Source: Aphrocallistes beatrix (taxonomy: Eukaryota; Porifera; Hexactinellida; Sceptrulophora; Aphrocallistidae). Taken from it: 64,000 nt of DNA. A program made the translations under genes and the position numbers. Under the pieces are notes generated by a model. It had not been told where the DNA came from and ran no database searches. It worked only from the letters and a program-made list of their open reading frames with translations. How positions within the stretch are numbered: position 1 is the stretch's first letter; each line of letters opens with the position of its first letter. The stretch lies in assembly GCA_963281255.1 (NCBI GenBank), contig OY725488.1, forward strand, positions 2,982,285-3,046,284. Direction: 5' to 3'. Positions 12,114 to 23,629 of the stretch are shown in pieces.

Positions 12114-12698
12114 TTACCCCTTGCCATATAGAGATAGTCTTTGACAACTAACAATAGCGTCCGTCAGATAACTAGGACAGTTAGGAAAGATGCTAGGGAC
12201 TGCACCCTTCTTGATACCCACTTTCTTACTTTCCGTCTCAATCATCCTCAATCCATCTGAGAATTGAATGGTCATTTCGATGTCTTCTTCATGGAAATGG
12301 TGTATGCAGACCTTGAAATAAAAAAACAAACTACAATAGACTATTGTGATTAAAGTGTATTATCCAACATACTCTCAATCGTTTGTTCATCTCGTAGTCT
12401 TCTCTCCGCCGAGGTATAGCTCGGAACCATTTTTCACGAGTTACATTGTCAGCAGGAAAAGAGAAAACAGGTTGGATTCATCTTATCACAATAGTTTGAC
12501 TTACAACCAGCATACATGCCAACCTGAGTCATGATAAAATCGGGACGCAGCGTTGAAAAAAAGCGGGACATAATGGGGAAATTTCATTTAAAAGCGGGAC
12601 ACTCGATAAAATGAGGTCAAGAGGAGGGTGAAAAAAGCGGAACGTCCCGCCAAAAACGGGACAATTGGCAAGTATGAACCAGGTACCAGACGAGCCAT
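12114..12698 (-). pseudogene. THAP-domain gene, interrupted by a MITE
   Basis: The ATG is at 12696-12698. Exon 1 encodes MARLVPG, is split by the MITE at 12511-12676, and resumes at GCKSNY with the THAP FPADNVTREKWFRAIP block. After a short intron (acceptor TTATTTCAAG near 12320) exon 2 reads VCIHHFHEEDIE and ends with the AVPSIFPNCPSYLTD signature that closes a THAP zinc finger. The expected first zinc-ligand Cys reads Arg (CGT for TGT). THAP domains are the DNA-binding part of P-type transposases. The plus-strand gene of P-like element 2 (38521) is a close relative, sharing the intron position and the AVPSIFPNCPSYLTD block. Dead because of the insertion. Confidence 0.75.
12511..12676. mobile_element. 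MITE inserted in the THAP exon
   Basis: About 166 bp with ends CATACATGCCAACC and (reverse complement) CATACTTGCCAATT, GC-rich inside with CGGGAC repeats. AACCAG is repeated on both sides. Removing the MITE and one repeat rejoins the THAP coding sequence in frame at the Gly-Cys pair, which supports a precise insertion. Probably hAT-type. Confidence 0.7.
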
Positions 12699-13332
12699 GT
12701 TGAAAAGTATGCTGTGAATCGAGTAATAGTGAGAATAGGGTAGAATAGAGCAGACGTGATGTGAAGATGAATGTTGAATAGACAAACGATGTGCAGATAG
12801 GCGATTTGAGTGAGTGACAATATTTTGAGAACATTTTTGAAATATCGTAAAAATATCGTTTTTAATTATTATGGGTGACCAAAATGTGGTTAGTCATTTT
12901 ATTCAGTGACGTTTATTAGACAGAAGTTGACACATATTGGTAAATTCACAGGCTTATTTCTAAGTAATTACATCAGTGCATATATTTCCTGAACACGAGG
13001 TTAAAAAAATCAAGATGTTGTCATTGTAAGGTGATGTATTCTGATATTTTTCACGCATAGATAGATGATGCAAATATCCAGGAAAATGTATTATTTCAGT
13101 TTCGGAAAATTATTCCAAAATATCTTCTAAGTCAGTAGGGAGTATATTAATTTATCATATTTAATCATAAAATCATAAAACTTGATAAATTAATTGTCTA
13201 TAAAGTTCGATGGTAATGGCCATCCATGGTCCAGATTTTGAATAGAGTGCCATTGCTTTAGTATATAAAATGCTATGGTTATTCATACACAATGAAATCA
13301 TACAAACACAGTCGATCTGGCTGAATTACATG

Positions 13333-14508
13333 GCGATGTACTCTCCGAAAAAAATTTTACCTATACTGCCACAGTTCTACAAATTGAAGATGTGTTTACT
13401 CCTGGTTCTAATACCCATATTCACCCTGCTGAACCTGGATTAGCATTAAGGTAAAGATTACGAAGAAAGTGTATGGATATTCAAAACAAAACATTTTTCG
13501 TTCCGCTTCCGCAATAGTATAAGATGTGATGTCTTCTGATATTCATTTGGATACACCATCGTTCAGTCGTCCGATACCTGCCAATTTTATATGTAGTTGT
13601 CATTATCAACGTCTAGAAATCGGCCTACGGCCCCAGGACATATCGTATGTACTAGATTATAATTGGATCCCTCAAGAATTTCTTCATAGAGACCTTAAAA
13701 TTGCCGGGGCTCGCAATATTGTTTTTGCCACGTTGCCAGAACTCCAACTCTTAAATAATGCGAGTGTAATTTACTGTGATTCAACGTTCAAAGTTGTCCG
13801 ACAACCATTTAGCCAGCTGTTTAGTTTCCATTCTTTTCTTTGCGATGCTAATAATGAGAATGTCAAACAAGTTCCCCTTGCATTCATTATGATGTCACGT
13901 CGTCGTAAAATAGATTATAAGGCAATATTCAAACATATGAAAGAAATAATCTTCACCATGAATCCAATCAGGCTAATTACAGGTTTCGAAGCAGCTATCT
14001 GGTACGGAGCAAGAAATGTTTTCCATCGCCATTAGCGGGTATAACTTCCATTTTGGACAAGCTATATGGAGAAAAGTTCATGGAATTGGGGCTAGCAGTC
14101 GCATATTGTACATCCGGACCTATCAATCAATATATTAAACTACTATTTGCTTTGCCTTTCCTCCCGCAAGAACATATCATCCCATAATTCACAGAAATCG
14201 CAGCAAGTGGAAGCTCTGATAACCAACCATTACTTGATTATATGAATAGAATATGGATGAGTGTCGCGAAGTGGTCCCCTGCTGATTGGCGTATCTACAA
14301 AAGAGCTATCCGAACAAATAATGATGTACTAGAGGGATGGCACAATCGTTTAAACACAAAAGCTCATTATAGTAATATCTCATTTTACATCCTAGTGTCC
14401 TTGCTACATACAGAATCTAGACTCGTCCCGATCCAGCAACAACTCATTTACGAGGACAAACTACACAAATTCCAAAAAAAGCAAACTCTTGCATTTCAAG
14501 GTAAATAA
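13333..14508 (+). pseudogene. MULE transposase pseudogene (different lineage from 55783)
   Basis: Plus-strand relic with frames 13526-14035 and 14242-14508. Visible blocks: a YCDSTFKVV first-Asp motif; LITGFEAAIW, where the second catalytic Asp of the expected DFE motif reads Gly; and NNDVLEGWHNRLN, which carries the C-terminal Glu. A CX2H block would fall in the broken segment between the frames, where a stop at 14033 follows VFHRH. Upstream degraded sequence back to about 13333 still shows short related frames. Dead by a lost catalytic Asp and frame breaks. It lies immediately right of P-like element 1. Confidence 0.75.
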
Positions 14509-14599
14509 TTTCAATCTTGGTCCAAATAAGTTAAGGCAACAAACCACTAGTAAGCTATTAAAGAGCTTTTCTCATCTTGCAGCTCCAACGATAAATTAA

Positions 14600-14832
14600 C
14601 TTCACATAAGTAGTACTCATTTCAAACATGCATATCATCCTTTTATTTTCATTTTTTTTTACTCAATCAATTAAAACTAATACATTCCAAGCTTGTATCT
14701 TAATTTCTAAGGGAAATTTCAATCAGAAAGATTTTGGGAGATCAGGTTCTCCTGACTTCCTCACTCGGGAGCCGACTTCTCCAGGGCCGAGTTCTCCAAG
14801 AGGCCGAATTCTCCTAAATAAACTATAACACC
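14600..14832 (-). repeat. Probable 3' LTR of the Gypsy element
   Basis: On the minus strand a purine tract (AGGAAGGGAGGTGG) is followed by TGTTATAGTTTATTTAGG, the usual TG start of an LTR, with repeats of GAGAA-TCGGC and an AATAAA further down. The far border is uncertain. Confidence 0.45.
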
Positions 14833-15179
14833 ACCTCCCTTCCTAAAGACACGAGGGAAACGAGCGGAGTGGTATCTACTAGGACGACCAGTTGTCTGGC
14901 CATTCCAATAGCTGTAACCATTGCTGTTTCCTCTTAATGCGATCTGACCGTCCAAGAAAAGTCTCCCAAAATTGATCACTAATGTCTCCCTCATCTAGAG
15001 AGGTTTCGTTCGGGGACACTGACTCGTAGGTGCCTAGTTCGTTTTGAAATGGGGGTTGCTGCAACTCACCTCTGAGAGTATCTGCATCTCGTGAATTTAC
15101 TGACCCAGTATTTTCACTATCAATAGACGCAAATCCACCAAATACTGCATGCATCGGTTGAAATGAACAATCTTTTCTT

Positions 15180-15960
15180 TTCCTTAGCTGATCCGTATTC
15201 TGACGTCAGGCCCGGTTCTTTTGAGGTCTGAAAATGGACCTTTGTACAGGGTCTCCAGGCAGTCCTTCCTGGTCTCATTCCTTAAAAGCACAAAATCGCC
15301 GACGTCGATCTGACTGGTTGACTTCCCGACATCATACGTAGTTCTTTTTCACCACTTTTCTCGCGTACTATAAATGATCATTGACACTTTCATTAATTAA
15401 CTCCTCAGTTTCCACGATATCTGCTACGTATTCTTGAACCGAGTTGAAACGAGGAGGAATTTATATGTCTGCCGACTGTGCCAAAGAAAACTTTATAAGG
15501 CGTGTATTTGATGCTAGAATTAGGAACATAATTGATTATGTTGTTAATTTCCGGTAGTAGGATGGACCAACTGTTTCTCTCAATGTTCCTTTCCGTAAGG
15601 ACGCATCTCATGGCCTGTTTTGTGTTTCTAATTCCACGCTCAGCTTGGCCATCACCCTGGGGATGGTAAGGGGAACTATGCCTTTTCTCTATCCCAAATT
15701 TGGCTAGTAGGTCCTTAATCTTGTCTCCATCCACATTTGGTGCCTGATCGCTAATCATTATCCTGGGGAGACCATGTCTGTAGATCCATCCAGTTGCAAT
15801 CGCATGAGCTATTGTCGTGGCTTCTTGGTTTGGCATGGGGATCAGTTCTGTGAATTTGGAGAAACCGTCCACTAAAATGAAAAAATATCGATGTGTAATC
15901 AGAGGACCATGGAAGATATGCAACATCGAAAAACACAACATCTCTTGGTCTACTTGCCAA
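15180..15960 (-). pseudogene. Gypsy integrase, broken
   Basis: The core catalytic domain is visible: LVDGFSKFTELIPMP (first Asp), ISDQAPNVDG (second Asp) and YHPQGDGQAERGIRN (the Glu of the D,D35E triad), so the three catalytic residues are present. Downstream, after frame changes, come the SQIDVGDFVLLRNE and LYKGPF blocks usual for the C-terminal part of Gypsy integrases. The zinc-binding HHCC region upstream is degraded. Confidence 0.85.
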
Positions 15961-16159
15961 GTCGATTGGGACTAACTTATCTTTCTTCTCGGTTCTAGTT
16001 TTATTCTTGAGTCAAGTTACGCAACAATCCAGCTGGCCTTCTTAAGGCTCTAATGAAAGTTGTCCCTATCGAACTGATATATGTGCCTCTCGAAATGTTC
16101 GGTTTCATCATTGATCTGCCCGTCGATCTCTGAGTCTAACCTCGATAGACAATCAGCCA

Positions 16160-17200
16160 TTGTATAGCGATAACACAGCTCCTACTGCGACAGACGACGC
16201 ATCTGTTTGTAAGACAAACTCATTTTTCAAGTTGGGGAACGCGAATACAACTGGTGCTTCTGTGAAACTCTCTATTAGCGTCTTGTGCTGCATCATCCCA
16301 ATTCCATTCCTGTGATTTCTGTGTTAGTCTGTAAAGAGCCTCTGCGATTCGAGCGTAGCCGAGTACATGATCTCTATAGAAGTTAGCCAGCCAGGAATCC
16401 TTGCAACTCTTTCTTTCCTCTAGTCGTCTGGACATTTCTAATTTTATCCAACAAGCTCGGGGTTGGACTATGACCCAGGCTTTCATCCAGGCGTACTGGG
16501 CGCGCCTAGAGGCGCGTATTTGATCTCATGGATCATACTTAGGCGTATGATTTTGGGGGCTAGGCGCGCGGCATACGCCTACTTAGGCGCGTGGCACACA
16601 AAACATATATAAAATTGCTATATAAAAATGAGTCTAGGCGCGTCGCTAAAATGGTGACGTCCATTTAGGCGTATAACTTTGAAAAGCTGGATGAAACCTT
16701 GCTATGACCAGATTCTGATATTACATGTCCAATAAACTCTGTGTCTTGAAATACGAAGTTGCATCGAGTAGAATATTTGCTCTTTTCTAACGCTTGCAAG
16801 GTCGATTCTAAATCGTCGAGTTGGTGCTCAAATGTCGATGAATGGACACAAGCGTCGTCAATATAAGGTTCCGCGTGGTCGATGTGCCGCATGGTTGCAT
16901 CCATTAGCCTTTGATAACTGGATTGACTGTTCACGAGGCCGAATGGCATTCTGTTCTTCTCAAAGAGACCTTCGAACCGACGAAAGGCGTTTTATGACGG
17001 TCCTCTCCGTATATCTCAATAGCTCAGTATGCGCTGGCGCAGTCCAACGTGCTGAAATAAGTGTGTCCATGTAAGCGATCCAGGATATCCGGGGATTGGG
17101 CATGGGGTAGTCGTTCGTTTTAGTGATCCTGTTGAGGGGGCTGTAATCTACCACAAATCTTTTCTAACCATCTCGCTTTGTGACAAGCAGTATTCTGCTC
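16160..17200 (-). pseudogene. Gypsy reverse transcriptase and RNase H, broken
   Basis: Pieces in order: VDYSPLNRITKTNDYPMPN (start of RT fingers/palm), MPFGLVNSQSSYQRLMD, then the catalytic Y-I-D-D box followed by ACVHSST, and the VISESG block. After the 226-bp MITE the sequence continues with a TPSLLDKI-type stretch and LGLANFYRDHV, then PVVFAFPNLKN and the TDASS motif of RNase H. The RNase H C-terminal half appears deleted. Several stops and frameshifts. Confidence 0.85.
16476..16701. mobile_element. hAT-type MITE, 226 bp, in Gypsy pol
   Basis: Ends CAGGCTTTCATCCAG and (reverse complement) CAAGGTTTCATCCAG. The 8-bp CTATGACC is duplicated exactly at 16468-16475 and 16702-16709. Inside are repeated TAGGCGTAT and GGCGCG units. 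8-bp duplications are diagnostic of hAT elements. Removing it restores continuity of pol at Gly-His-Ser. Confidence 0.9.
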
Positions 17201-17401
17201 GCTCAGGGTAAATCTGAAGGGCGGCATATACCATTCATGAGCATTTCGTCAATTTGCTTGTTGATTTCCATTTCTATTTCCGGACTGACGGGGTATGGCC
17301 TCTGCATGATGGGCTGGGCGTCTCCTGTTAAGATTCTGTGTTTCGCCCCATTAGCTGGATTAGTTTTTTGAGGTTGATAGCAAATACCTCGGGATGTCTA
17401 T

Positions 17402-18424
17402 TTAGGAGATAATTATTAGTTGCGATTGCTGTTGCTCAGATAAATCTCTATTTATATTGTAATGAGTTTGTAGTTCTGGTAGCGAAGCCTTGTGGTCGAG
17501 AATGTCTAGTGCAACTACACTTGCGCGTGACAAAGGTTCACCTTTCTCAATTATCATGTGAGCAGTTTTCCAAATTTCACCTAACCGCGCTTTACCTTTT
17601 GCCCAATCAAACTCGATGGTTCCGAACTTCTTCAAAAAATCACGCCCTAGTATGCATGTGGGTTCCGTCTTGGTCAGAATTTCGAATGATACACTGCGTG
17701 AACAAAAGTATTCGTACAGCCCATAATTCCCCATACAAATAGTTATAATACTGATTTATTTAGCGAGTCAAGGAATTTAATTGGTAAGAGATACGCTTAA
17801 TTTAACTTCAAATTCATAGGAAAGCAAGGCATAGGAAAGCAAATGCTGAAAATACTTAATCTTGAAGAAGAGTAATTAAGTTGAAAACTTATAAAGTGGG
17901 TAATTTGAATGTGGAGAATTCGAATTTGAAGTCAAATTAAGTGTATCTCTTACCAATTAAATACCTTGACTCGCTAAATAAATCAGTATTATAACTATTT
18001 GTATGGGGAATTATGGGGTGTACGAATACTTTTGTCCAGGCAGTGTATGTTCGTCCCCTATACTATCTACCATGCTAATTAAACTCCCTATCACCTTTAC
18101 TTCGCTTGATAAACTAAGTATTTCGCTTTCTTTGGAGTCTATGAGTTGCTATATGCCTAACTCGCATTGTGTATTCTTGTCAATGACTGAGGTACCTGCC
18201 CCGCTGTCGAGTAAGGCATTGATAGGTTCGCCGGAAAGTTTAATTGGTAGAATGAAGGACATTTCTTCTCTTCTGAAAGGCAGTTTGGTCACCATTACCT
18301 TTCCTTTCGAGCATGTGAGGCTATCCTTGCACTCTCTCATGGAGTGCCCTTTCTCTCTGCATTTTGCGCATTTTTTCTCGGGACAATAGCGCCAGAAGTG
18401 GTTTCTTTCACATATACATTCCAA
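17402..18424 (-). pseudogene. Gypsy zinc knuckle and aspartic protease, split by a MITE
   Basis: From 18424 down: C-X2-C-type zinc knuckle (CAKCREKGHSMREC) followed by the aspartic protease active-site box DSGAGTSV. The reading then meets the Tc1-type MITE at 17692-18045 and resumes on the other side with EPTCILGRDFLKKFG, the C-terminal protease block. A stop lies between DSGAG and the MITE, so the gene was already decaying or decayed in parallel. Confidence 0.8.
17692..18045. mobile_element. Tc1-type MITE, 354 bp, in Gypsy protease
   Basis: Ends CACTGCGTGAACAAAAGTAT and (reverse complement) CACTGCCTGGACAAAAGTAT, with TA on both sides (17690-17691, 18046-18047). Subterminal sequence includes ATTCCCCATACAAATAG on both arms. 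Related copies: 24628-25097 and 60922-61139. Non-coding. Confidence 0.9.
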
Positions 18425-18613
18425 GCGTTTCTTTGAGTATTGCCCATTCTGACGGGTATATGCTGTCTCGACTTGTGGAGTGTGTATTGTCTTCTCATGT
18501 AATTAACCTCGGAGTCCCATTCTCTTTCATTGCTAGGACAATGTTTGGCTGGGGCTAGTATGTATCTAGCACTACAACCTTTGATGCAGCAGCGTAATTT
18601 CGAAATCCTTTGG

Positions 18614-19122
18614 TTAAGGAACGTCTAGCGTTCGCCATTTCGATTTTACCTGCTGGAGAAGATTGTGGGCATCCTCGCGCGGGAGATCGTCGTTGATGGA
18701 AGTTACTCTCTCTTTTACTTTGCTTTGTACTTCTCTCGGCAGTTCAGCAGCCAATATTGAGGCGATGTGCTTCATTTCCATTTTCGCGAAGAATGGTTTG
18801 TGTTTGACTGAGAAAAAGTATTCTCCGATATCACTACCAGGTTGCCACTGCATTTCTCCTGACTCCTGGAGAGCCGAGAACTGATTCCGTGGTTGTCCAA
18901 GGCTTATTTTACTGTAGGAGCCAACTTGAGTACATCTCGCACCGCTTCACGGTCTGCTACATATCTATTGATGTTAGCAGGTAATAACTGTCTAAAGGCT
19001 TTCTGCTGTCCCTCTTCTCCTTGAGCGAGCTGTTGAGTCCCTGCCTCAAAAGTAAGTCGCCAATCCTCAATTCTGTCTCCCTTCAATATGGAGGGGACTA
19101 GACAAGCTGTAGGGGTGGCCAT
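18614..19122 (-). pseudogene. Gypsy gag fragments
   Basis: Two frames on the minus strand. 19122-18904 begins MATPTACLVPSILKGDRIED and reads like the start of a retroviral-type capsid (DWRLTFEAG), ending at a stop. 18853-18614 continues in another frame (QPGSDIGEYF-type stretch, EVQSKVKERV). They precede the zinc knuckle, as expected for gag. Assignment rests on position more than on motifs. Confidence 0.6.
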
Positions 19123-19129
19123 TTACTGA

Positions 19130-19485
19130 TTATATCTTCTAGTTGCCAAATTCTATAATTTTGTTATGACTAATTGCGGCAATCTGAACGAACAATTTGA
19201 CCAAACGAAGTATAGTTTAATTATAGAATTTGAGTGAAGAAAAAACGAAATAAATAACATAAATATTGGGTTTGATGAATATATAATTATCATAAGCGAC
19301 TATATGACTTTCGTATGCTCGGGTGGTCTAATGAAATAGTACTAAAATAGATTCAGATTCAACCAAGCTGTACTAAACTATAGCAATATAAAATGTTTCT
19401 CACTCCCTAAATTTCTCCACGATCATCGTTCATAAGCACGTATTCTTTTTTTGACATTTTTATTTGAACTGAATACGGACTTTAA
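19130..19485. other. Non-coding, nothing recognised
   Basis: This is where a 5' LTR and primer-binding site would be expected; no copy of the 14600-14832 sequence is seen. Confidence 0.4.
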
Positions 19486-19489
19486 TTAA

Positions 19490-20900
19490 GGATACCCCCC
19501 TCGAAAAACATCGCCTGATTAAAAAAAAGCTAAAAATTTTTATTGCAAATTCCATTGTATTACTGAGTGATCTACGATCTAATCGTACTTGTTGGATGGT
19601 ATTTAATTTAATTTTTATGAGTTGACCCCCTAAAGTTTAGTGTTACTAAAAATTGGAAAATTATTAGTGGATTTTCGGTGCATTCATCAATTAGTTTTTT
19701 ATTTATCTGATATTTTTTTAATGACATAGACCTCAAAATTGTTTCGGCCCCTTTAGAGATTATAAAATATAAAAATTTAGAAAAAAAGGCATATTCCAAT
19801 CAAAATGGCTCTATGTGGGACTTCATTTCATTTTGGAAGTTCTAACCTTTCACCTCCCAGATTCGGTCAAAACCCCCATTTATCATCCAAAAACAGATTC
19901 CTCCCTATCTCTGGAAATATATACCCAAATTCTTAGCTCTCAAATCCTAATATACTTTTTATAACAGTATACAGGTAACCCTCGCCTTTCGCGGTTTCGA
20001 CTATTCGCGGAAAAATTTTTGAGTCTTGTTTTACTATTCGCGACACGTTCCCTCAACTATTCACGGTTTTCGTTGCTCTCTTCAGGAGTTTATGGGCTAG
20101 CATGAGTTCATAACCTTATACGTATCTACAATTTAGGTTTAGTACTAAAGGCTAGACTTTACTATTTAGGTATGGTACTTAGGATTACTACTAGAGGATC
20201 TTTATCTTTCATTTATCACTTCATTTATTACTACCATTTTACTTGTGCCAGTGTTTGTATGAGTATTACAGCTCAACTATTGAATCAATAACGTATTTAG
20301 CAAACAGTATCTAGCGTCGTTTTTATAATCTAGGAACGTAACCCCACCATTCTCATTGAACTAACGTTTTGCCGTTCGCGATTTTGCTATTCGGGACAAT
20401 TCTCAGGAACGTAACCCCCGCGATTGCGAGGGATACCTGTATATATGATTCTTTGATAATAAGTGTACTTCATCCTAAAGAATGTTAAGTTTTAAATTTT
20501 TATCACGTGATGAGTAGCATTTTTTGAAAATCCTAACTTAAAACTAAAAGTCTTAGACTCTTGCTCTAACTTCCTAATATACGTTTTAGAAGCTCTTTAT
20601 TCATTCTAAACTGATGGATTATACTTTGCAGTGCTAGGAGTATGAATTATATATCCCAATTGGTTAAAAATATTCGGAGATTAGGGACCTCAAGAAAATT
20701 GATTTTCACTATGCTTTTGCTATTTTCACCAAAATTTGTTAGAATATATCTAATTAATCAATATAAATGCGATTAATGGCCCATGAATGCTTTTATTTAT
20801 CCTTTACTATAACTCATTTTACATCGTTCTCAACATTAAAACTTTAAATCCCTATATCTCGAGACTTTAAAATTTCAAAATTGACCGTCTTTAAAATAAA
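19490..20900 (+). mobile_element. piggyBac-like non-autonomous element 1 (left part)
   Basis: TTAA at 19486-19489, then GGATACCCCCCTCGAAAAAC. The following ~1 kb aligns by eye with the element at 21697-23110 (shared blocks include CTTCCTAATATAC and TTTTATCACGTGATGA). The right end was not found. A Tigger-like MITE at 19972 interrupts it. No transposase reading frame. Confidence 0.65.
19972..20439. mobile_element. Tigger-like MITE, 468 bp, inside piggyBac-like element
   Basis: Ends CAGGTAACCCTCGC and (reverse complement) CAGGTATCCCTCGC, with flanking TA on both sides (19970-19971, 20440-20441). It contains repeated TATTCGCG and GGAACGTAACCCC units. The homologous position near 22638-22641 lacks it, giving an empty site. 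Confidence 0.85.
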
Positions 20901-21156
20901 AAAATTTGGTGCAAAAACATGACTTTTCCACATCCCTTCAAATCAAATACACATTTATTAAAATTTAAAATCAATATCTCCAGCAGAAATCGTGGAATGC
21001 TGCAAATTCTAAACTAATCATTACTCAGATGACAGTTTTAGTTCGGCCATTTAGAAAAGAGGCAATGAGAAAACACTTAGATGTTAGAGATTGGTTGAAA
21101 ATATATATTTTAACCCTAACTGGAAAAGTACAAATAGAGAATAACAGAAAATTTAA

Positions 21157-21420
21157 GGATACCGCCCTCGAAAAACTTTGCATGGCGTAAAAAACGGCAA
21201 CATTTTGTATTGTTAATTTCATTGTATTACTGAGCGGTGTACCATCTGATAGTACTAGTTGGACGGTATTTATTTTGATTTTTATGAGTTAACCCCCTAA
21301 AATTTAGCGTTACTAAAAATTGAAAAATTATTGGAGGTTTTTGACGCATTCGCCAATTAGTTTTTAACTTATTTGATAATTTTTCAATGATATGGAACTT
21401 AAATATGCTGACAAATTACC
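21157..21420 (+). mobile_element. piggyBac-like left end 2, truncated
   Basis: TTAA at 21153-21156, then GGATACCGCCCTCGAAAAAC. About 260 bp match the left end at 21697 and then diverge into sequence resembling an arm of the P-like foldbacks. Confidence 0.7.
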
Positions 21421-21696
21421 TGCATCCATTGCTAAATTTTGATTAGTCATCATATGATTTCGTATTGGATTCATAACGAATTTAGCGATTTTAAGATCCT
21501 GTTTAAAGACATTTCTAAGAGTATTTAATATAGTTTTTTCGCTTTTCATGGAATGTTCTACATTCCTGCGCTGGAAATGCATTTCAATGGATTCAATGGA
21601 AATGCATTTGGTCAGTTGGGGTCATATCTTGAAAAGCGCAATAACTAGGCATTCAAGTTTGATGCTATTTTATATTTGATAGACTACTCCTATTAA

Positions 21697-23625
21697 GGAT
21701 ACCGCCCTCGAAAAACATCGCCTGACATTAAAAAAAATGCTGAAATTTTTTATTGCTAATTCTATCTGATTATTGAGTAGTCTACCATCTAATCGTACTT
21801 GTTGGACGGTATTTATTTTGGTATTCTAGAACTGAGCACCTAAAGCTCAGCCGTACTAAAAATCGGAAAGTTATTCGTGGTTTTGCGGCGCATTCATCAA
21901 TTATTTTCTAACTTATCTGATATTTTATCAATTATATGAACCTCAAAAAGGTTTTAGCCCCTTTAAATATTATAGAACAGATTAATTTAGAAAAAGAGGG
22001 ACTTAAAATCCAATCAAAAATATCTTTATGAGGGAGTTCATTTCAAAAATGCTAGGGAAATGGCCGTGGTGATATTAGCTATTGTGTATAGAAAAGAATT
22101 CTGAACAGTTTAAAAAAAATTTGTTCAGATCCGACCATTAGTTCGTAAGTTATAGTATATTGTAGGTAAAGTTCGGACATCAAAGCTCTCTATGGCCCCA
22201 AAAGTGCTCGATGTCAATGCTTAAAAACTATTGAAGATATATAATATATTATAATCTTAAATGAAAGGATATATATGATAATATATAGGTTCCTCAAACA
22301 TCTCTTTGTCAAAAAGTAAATATTTCTTGACTTATCATCGATTTTATTGTAATACAAATTTTATGGAGAACTTTTAATATATTAGAAAATGGCGAATCTT
22401 GTCATGAAATAAGTTCCCAAAAGTAGCTATTATAGTCAAAAAACAATGCAATAGTCACTAGCAATGTATACAGAAATTTTTAAGCACTCAACATGATTAT
22501 TTTGGAAGTTCAAAGCATTTATCTCCAAAATTAGGTCAAAGCCCCCCATTTATAGTCCAAAAACAGATTCCTCCATATCTCAGGAAATATACACCCAAAT
22601 TCTTAGCTCTCAATTCCTAATATACTTTTCAAGACGGTATATATCTGAATCTTAAATAATAAGTGTACTACATGGAATGGAATGCTAAGTTTTAAATTTT
22701 TATCACGTGATGACGTAGCATTTTTCGAAAATCCTAACTTGAAAACTAAAAGTCGTAGACTCTCGCTCTAACTTCCTAATATACTTTTGAGAAGCTCTTT
22801 ATTCATTCTAAACCGATGAATTATACTTTGTAGTGCTAGGAATATTAATTATATTCCCTAATTGGTTCAAAATATTCGGGGTTAGAGGGCTCAAGGTAAT
22901 TTGTGAATTTTCAGTATATTTTTGCTATTTTCACTAAAATCTGTTGGAATACAACTAATTCATTAGTATACATGCGATTAAATGCCCATGGATGTTTTTA
23001 TTTATCGTTAATAGCTCATTTTACATCGTTCTTAACATCAAAACGTCAAATCCCTATATCTCGGGACTTTAAAATTCCAAAATTGGCCGTCTTTCAAAAA
23101 TTTTAACTCAAAATTGCTTTGAGATAGAGGTTTGAAAATTTCAGGAGTTGTTCCATATCATTAGGCGATGAGCGTAGGACCACTCGATTTTCGATATCTT
23201 ACAAATTTGTGATTTTATTGCTGATTTCCAAAGAAAATCGGGCTTTTTTCGCCGTTTTTTGGCAATTTTTAAAAAAACCCCTATGAAATTAATAATTTTG
23301 TTTATTTTAACTTTCTTCTGGTTCTATGCGATTGCAAATTTTATAGACTATATATGAATAAATTTTCGAAGCATTTGATCCAAACATGTGTCTCAAAAAA
23401 ATCACAGAGTGGAGGAGGGCTTACCATTAAGATGTGCTAGGGAAAAACGGAAAAAAACCGACTTTGAGACGCTGTAACTAAAAAACTAGAAATGCGAACC
23501 AAAAACGGTTTGGCATGCCTCAATATTTTTTAATTGCACTACCTGCCCACGCTTAACATCTTATATATCTCTATTCTTGATATATGCTGTAAGCCAAACC
23601 TATGGATTTTTCACGGGCGGTATCC
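21697..23625 (+). mobile_element. piggyBac-like non-autonomous element 3, complete
   Basis: A 1929-bp element with TTAA on both sides (21693-21696, 23626-23629). Left end GGATACCGCCC, right end GGGCGGTATCC, a perfect 11-bp inverted terminal repeat. TTAA targets are the hallmark of piggyBac. I see no transposase frame, only AT-rich sequence with short frames, so it depends on a helper. Confidence 0.8.
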
Positions 23626-23629
23626 TTAA

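Larger units (their letters stand above)
10985..13277 (-). mobile_element. P-like element 1 (CATAG ends, THAP gene)
   Basis: A 2293-bp element with long terminal inverted repeats (about 70 bp: CATAGCATT, ACTAAGGCAATGG, TGGACCATGGATGG). It is flanked by the 7-bp duplication GTTATTC (10978-10984 and 13278-13284). It carries a minus-strand THAP-domain gene (12114-12698), an unidentified frame (11602-11823), a CT microsatellite and two later MITEs. A DDE/RNase H-like transposase domain was not recognised, so it is probably non-autonomous or decayed. Confidence 0.8.
14600..19125 (-). mobile_element. Gypsy-type LTR retrotransposon, degenerate
   Basis: Order on the minus strand: gag fragments (19122-18614), CCHC zinc knuckle and aspartic protease (18424-17402), reverse transcriptase and RNase H (17200-16160), integrase (15960-15180), then a purine-rich tract and a probable 3' LTR (14832 downward). 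RT before integrase is the Gypsy arrangement. All frames are broken, and two MITEs with exact target duplications (16476-16701, 17692-18045) split pol. No second LTR was seen upstream of gag near 19130, so the 5' end is lost or too diverged to see. Confidence 0.85.

Noticed and set aside
12529..12834. Three overlapping minus-strand frames
   Set aside because: They cross the MITE at 12511-12676 and are explained by the interrupted THAP exon.
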